From Acestrorhynchus altus (Eukaryota > Chordata > Actinopteri > Characiformes > Acestrorhynchidae): a DNA stretch of 64,000 bases. The position numbers were made by a program, and so were the translations under genes. Each line of letters begins with the position of its first letter. The stretch's first letter is position 1. The notes beneath the pieces were generated by a model. It did not search any database, was not told where the DNA came from, and saw only the letters and a list, made by a program, of their open reading frames with translations. The stretch covers positions 42,194,170-42,258,169 of the forward strand of contig CM067504.1 of NCBI GenBank assembly GCA_034509495.1, read 5' to 3'. Of this stretch, positions 60,491 to 64,000 are shown in pieces.

Positions 60491-62331
60491 AAGATCAGCT
60501 GATAGTTCATCCCGCAGCACCTTTATCAGAACTAAACATCCTGTGAATTACATTCATGGTGTGATCAGGTCCTCAATGTACCTTAGAAAGCATCAGTCAT
60601 TTATTGCTGTGTTCGGCCAGACAGTCACGGCAGCCGGTATTGGAGTTGGCATGGAGATGGGCGACAGTGGGAAAAGCAGGAATGAGTGAAGTGTGTTTAG
60701 ATTTACAGTGTGCTTAATCACTGCACTACGCCAGCCACTGTCTTCACTCTCACTCACTTACTCACTTTTCTTCACCAAGACTTTCACCCTGACAGCTGTG
60801 TTCCTGAAATAAGGGCTGGCAGGTCTGCCGCAGACATGCTAAACGATAGCTGGGCCTGAAATGAGATGATCTAACATGTTGTTTAATGAAACGAGGACTG
60901 AAGTCATTAATGACTTTAACACTGTTTACAGTTACATTAAGCTGTGGTTTTTTTAAATTGTTGATTTTATCTTTGTCTTCGTGTTAGAAACACTTCATAA
61001 CAAAATAAATATCATATTAAAACCATTACATTCCTGCACACAATCTACGGGTTTGTGTTTGCTTTTCCCTTCCACGCCACCACAGTTACTGGTTAGTGAT
61101 GAAGCTTGGATGTGGTACAAGGTAAAGAGCATGAAAATGGACTCACAGCGGTATTTTCAGGCTGGGTGTTGGCAGAGGATCTGGAGAAGAAAGAAGAGAT
61201 TTTTTAATTTTTCTTTTTTTTTACAGCAGGTCAGGAACAAATCACTCGCAGAGCCTCTGAACACATGCTGCCAATGTGGACCACTGGCACACAGAGTGAG
61301 GAATAACTACTCTGACCTCATTTCACTCAGCTCCAGAACACGGCTCTGGACCTCACTGCAGCTCGTTTCATGAGGTTTCAGCGCTGACAGTTTATGACAA
61401 TGTTCTGGCAGCGGAGCCGGAGTGGTGTTATCTGTTTACGGACAGCGAGGTGGCACGAACGATGCATTACACGCCACGTACTACATCACACATGTAATGA
61501 AGGGGATCAAATCAACAGCAGAGCAGGACGTTTACACATCAGCTGTGAAGGATTGATGCTCCTGCTCTGGAACGCGGGAAAAGACAAAGCACTGTGAGCT
61601 GATTTAAACATCAGACGCATATCAATCTTCTTATTGCTCCTTTTATTTCTTTGGGAAGCAACATGTTGATGTAACATTATTCACTGTATTTATGTGGAAC
61701 AGATGACCACACTGGATTCAATCAAACTCAAAGCCGCAGTGGACACTTATCAAATGAACATCATTTAACACTCAAATCCAGATCCAGCCGATCCAGCCGA
61801 CATGCTCAGTATCTGACGCCAAAGGTATGATATTTGATTCCTTTGATTTATATAAACGTTCATCTACTGCCTGGAGAACCACGAGAACTGTGACTGACAG
61901 TTCGTTATAAAATAAAATTAAAATTAAAATCCATTTACGTTTACACTGATTACTGTATATATTTTCATTTTGTGGGACAAAACAACTTCTATAACATCAA
62001 AGCCTTCATTATGTACATGATGAGCTTTTTATACTTATGTTCCCTAAAATAAACATTTTATTTTAGAAATACCCATAAATATAGTCCCGCCCATCCAGTC
62101 TGTGATGAGGACACACAGAGGACAGCTCATCACGATGAGGACCATGAAAAAAATGCTGTATCTGTCCTTAAACTAAACCTTCATTTATCATGATCAACTT
62201 TATCATCGTCATATCGCCAAGCCCAAATCACAGTATCAGAAATATCATAACGCATATGAAGAATCGAAGAACGGGACGACTGTTCTTTAATCTCTAAGAT
62301 TACACCTCAAACAACACTCAGAGTAACTTAC

Positions 62332-62619
62332 CGAACTTCACGAAGAGTATTCCCGTGGTTGAGACAGTGCCGTAGCTGTTGGTGGCGACACACTGGAAAT
62401 AGCCGGTGTCTGTGGTGTCCAGGTTGCGAATGCGCAGCCGAGAGCCATATGGAGTCTGTCTGTAGGACACACGTCGAGCTTCTGGAGCCACCGGAGCATC
62501 GTTCTTCAGCCAGCGCACCATGGGCGGAGGGTTCCCTGCAACATAGCAGTGCAACTCGGCCGTCTGGCCCAGGGAGGTGGTGATGTTGTTCATGGGAGCA
62601 TTCAGTCGGAGGTAGTGGT
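62332..62619 (-). CDS. ror1: ror1 immunoglobulin-domain exon
   Basis: 95 full codons with split codons at both ends. It starts HYLRLNAPMNNITTSLGQTA, then HCYVAGNPPP (first Ig cysteine), RWLKNDAP (core Trp), YGSRLRIRNLDTTDTGYFQC (second Ig cysteine with the conserved D-x-G-x-Y-x-C) and ends TTGILFVKF. NNIT is an N-glycosylation sequon. Acceptor CTCAG at 62621-62620, donor G|GTAAGTT. It is the most N-terminal ror1 exon in the window; earlier exons lie beyond 64000. Confidence 0.96.
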
Positions 62620-62828
62620 CTGAGAAAACGGGAAGGAATGGAATTCAGATCCATACAATTTTGGTAAAGAATCATTTCAGAGCCTCGCTGGAGTTCTCAC
62701 TAACGGAACGTGGTCTTACAGAGGACCTTTAAAATACACAGCGCTGCACTTATCTGACACTTTCTGCTTCAACTACTTTTCCTTGGAGAAAATCTATGGC
62801 CATAAATTGGCTCGAACGTATTATGCTC

Positions 62829-62886
<58 letters not shown>
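62829..62886. repeat. (GT)n microsatellite
   Basis: About 28 GT units. Confidence 0.98.
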
Positions 62887-62887
<1 letters not shown>

Positions 62888-63534
62888 GACATACACTCGC
62901 TCCCACAAGTAACAAACCACTGCTAATTGCTGCTAGGAATCCTTTACAGGACGTTTGGAGGTTTCTTTGGTGGTAGTAAGTCATTACTTTGTCTCACCAG
63001 GGACGGGCTTTGCCAAAGAGGATGGCAGAGACTCTACTGTCATATGAAAGCCGCTGGAAACTCCAGAGAGCCTATCTTACCAGGCCTGACAGGCTTTTGA
63101 TAGATCTCCAGTACAAACATCACAACCCCCAATGCCCCTTCAATGGTAGGGGAATCATAAAGGGCTTGTGGTGAACTCAGCAAGTCTGACCTACAATCAG
63201 TCTGGGAATGGACAAGAGTGACTGATGTAGTAACAGAGCCTGTGGGACTCAGCATTTCGATTATAAGACCTCTTATCTTTGAATGATGACTTATATGAAA
63301 TATCTATAACATCTGTTAACATCTGTTAGATACGCAAAAGGAAAATGGACAGCTGCACCTAGAATTCCATCTTCAGTCAATCAATCAGTCCTGCTTTTGT
63401 CTCGGTGGAGACGACCAATGAATCTGTGTGTGGAGGCACCGTGATCAGATCACCTTTGATCTTCATTACAGACACATTAACAGACCAACGTTACGCTAAT
63501 GAGGTTCTGCAACCAGTGGTTCTACCTTTCTGAA

Positions 63535-63850
63535 CACACACTCCGGTGCTCTATTCCAACAGGACGACGCTCGTCCACACACTGCTGCCGTCTCAAGATC
63601 TCGTCTTGAAGACACAGATACTACGCTGTGGTCGGTCTCATCTCCAGACCTGTCCCTGATTGAAAATGTGTGGACGCTATTGGACGCTCTATCAACACTC
63701 CACCCCTACCACACCATCTGCAGAACTGAGTGGAATACGCCCCAGCTGCATGGGATGGATCATCACAGGACACCATTAGGAACCTCTACACCTCCATGCA
63801 GAGACGTCTGGTGTGTTGCTTAAACCCGACGCCGCCCTGAGAGACACCAC
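63535..63850 (+). mobile_element. Truncated Tc1-like element, C-terminal transposase part
   Basis: The plus strand encodes remnants around the second catalytic Asp (QQDDARPHTAAVS, where QQDNARPHTA is usual) and the Glu (PDLSLIENVW), then the element's 3' end. Close inverted copy at 44575-44900. Lacks the N-terminal half. Confidence 0.78.
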
Positions 63851-64000
63851 TTCTGTATGAGTAGATCAATAAATATTGATCAGATCAGACTACAGTTATC
63901 ATCAGTTATTGATCCTGATCACCTTCATCTTCCTTCACAACAGAACTACAATCCCCACACGTCCTTCTGGGTGCAACTATTTGTGTAACTGTTTTGATGA

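Larger units (their letters stand above)
43594..62331 (-). other. ror1: ror1 introns spanning the unlocated linker exon
   Basis: An 18.7-kb interval between the Frizzled and Ig exons. The phase mismatch (Ig exon ends after one codon base; Frizzled exon starts with the last base of a codon) requires at least one exon of length 3n+1 here, expected to be short (about 34-40 bp) by comparison with human ROR1. I did not find it convincingly. The interval holds minisatellites at 51.2 and 59.7 kb, Tc1-like elements at 44.6 and 56.7 kb, and long unique stretches (45.5-48.2, 48.9-51.2, 54.2-56.7, 57.5-59.4, 60.5-62.3 kb) in which I recognise no gene. Confidence 0.85.
37015..62619 (-). other. ror1: ror1 gene span within the window (exons 3 to last; start lies beyond 64000)
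   Basis: ROR1 is a single-pass receptor tyrosine kinase-like receptor for Wnt5a-type ligands, with order Ig, Frizzled cysteine-rich domain, kringle, transmembrane helix, pseudokinase, Ser/Thr- and Pro-rich tail. Six exons on the minus strand encode this order, with compatible phases at each placed junction: 1 (Frizzled part 1/part 2), 1 (Frizzled/kringle), 1 (kringle/TM), 0 (TM/kinase). Identity is ROR1 rather than ROR2 because the kinase and tail follow ROR1 closely (for example RVQPKTSLPIRWMPPEAI, NATTQTTSLSASPVSNLS). Missing are the signal-peptide exons to the right and one short linker exon between 43594 and 62331. Confidence 0.95.
62620..64000 (-). other. ror1: ror1 intron upstream of the Ig exon (partial)
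   Basis: Intronic sequence containing a GT microsatellite and the Tc1-like fragment at 63535-63850. No further exon is recognised before the window ends. Confidence 0.85.

Noticed and set aside
60762..60795. A candidate ror1 linker exon on the minus strand: 34 bp, acceptor CAG, donor GTAAGTG, phases fit
   Set aside because: Its translation (AVRVKVLVKKS) does not resemble the Pro/Ser-rich linker of ROR1, and the polypyrimidine tract is weak. With 18.7 kb to search, a phase-compatible GT/AG pair is expected by chance.

Overview
This is a vertebrate, almost certainly teleost, genomic window. It is a gene-poor stretch carrying parts of two multi-exon genes, both on the minus strand. There are no bacterial features: no operons, no ribosome binding sites, and long introns with GT/AG splice sites. 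Dense CA/GT, GA/CT and TAA microsatellites, several kinds of decayed Tc1/mariner transposons and small inverted-repeat elements fit a fish. Some dispersed repeats resemble ones I associate with otophysan fish (characins, catfish), but the order cannot be settled from sequence alone.

Gene 1 (about 1-17321, minus) is the 5' end of cachd1. Its first coding exon is at 17085-17321 inside a CpG-rich island. The rest of the window to its left is intron 1. Two minisatellites flank the exon: a 1.6-kb array 50 bp inside intron 1 (about 15418-17033) and a 0.5-kb array upstream (about 17731-18207).

The intergenic region (about 17.7-37.0 kb) has no recognisable gene. It holds simple-sequence tracts, Tc1-like fossils, small non-autonomous DNA elements, a possible conserved non-coding element near 23.1 kb, and, just downstream of ror1, a 138-bp-arm palindrome.

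Gene 2 (37015 to beyond 64000, minus) is ror1, a Wnt5a-family receptor with a pseudokinase domain. Six exons can be placed to the base with matching intron phases: Ig domain (62332-62619), two Frizzled cysteine-rich exons (43466-43593, 41915-42232), kringle (41440-41685), transmembrane (40578-40786) and the intracellular kinase plus C-tail exon (37015-38454). A short linker exon must lie in the 18.7-kb gap between the Ig and Frizzled exons; I could not find it. The signal-peptide exons lie beyond base 64000.

The gene order and shared orientation (ror1 then cachd1) match human 1p31. Both products act at the cell surface in Wnt signalling, so the linkage may be functionally relevant. The unusual content is in the repeats: a minisatellite with a GC box in every unit, embedded in a dispersed element present at three loci; a 1.6-kb GATATC-rich array in a ror1 intron; the palindrome beyond the ror1 stop codon; and a 35-bp hairpin near ror1 exon 5. 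I see no clearly new biological system.
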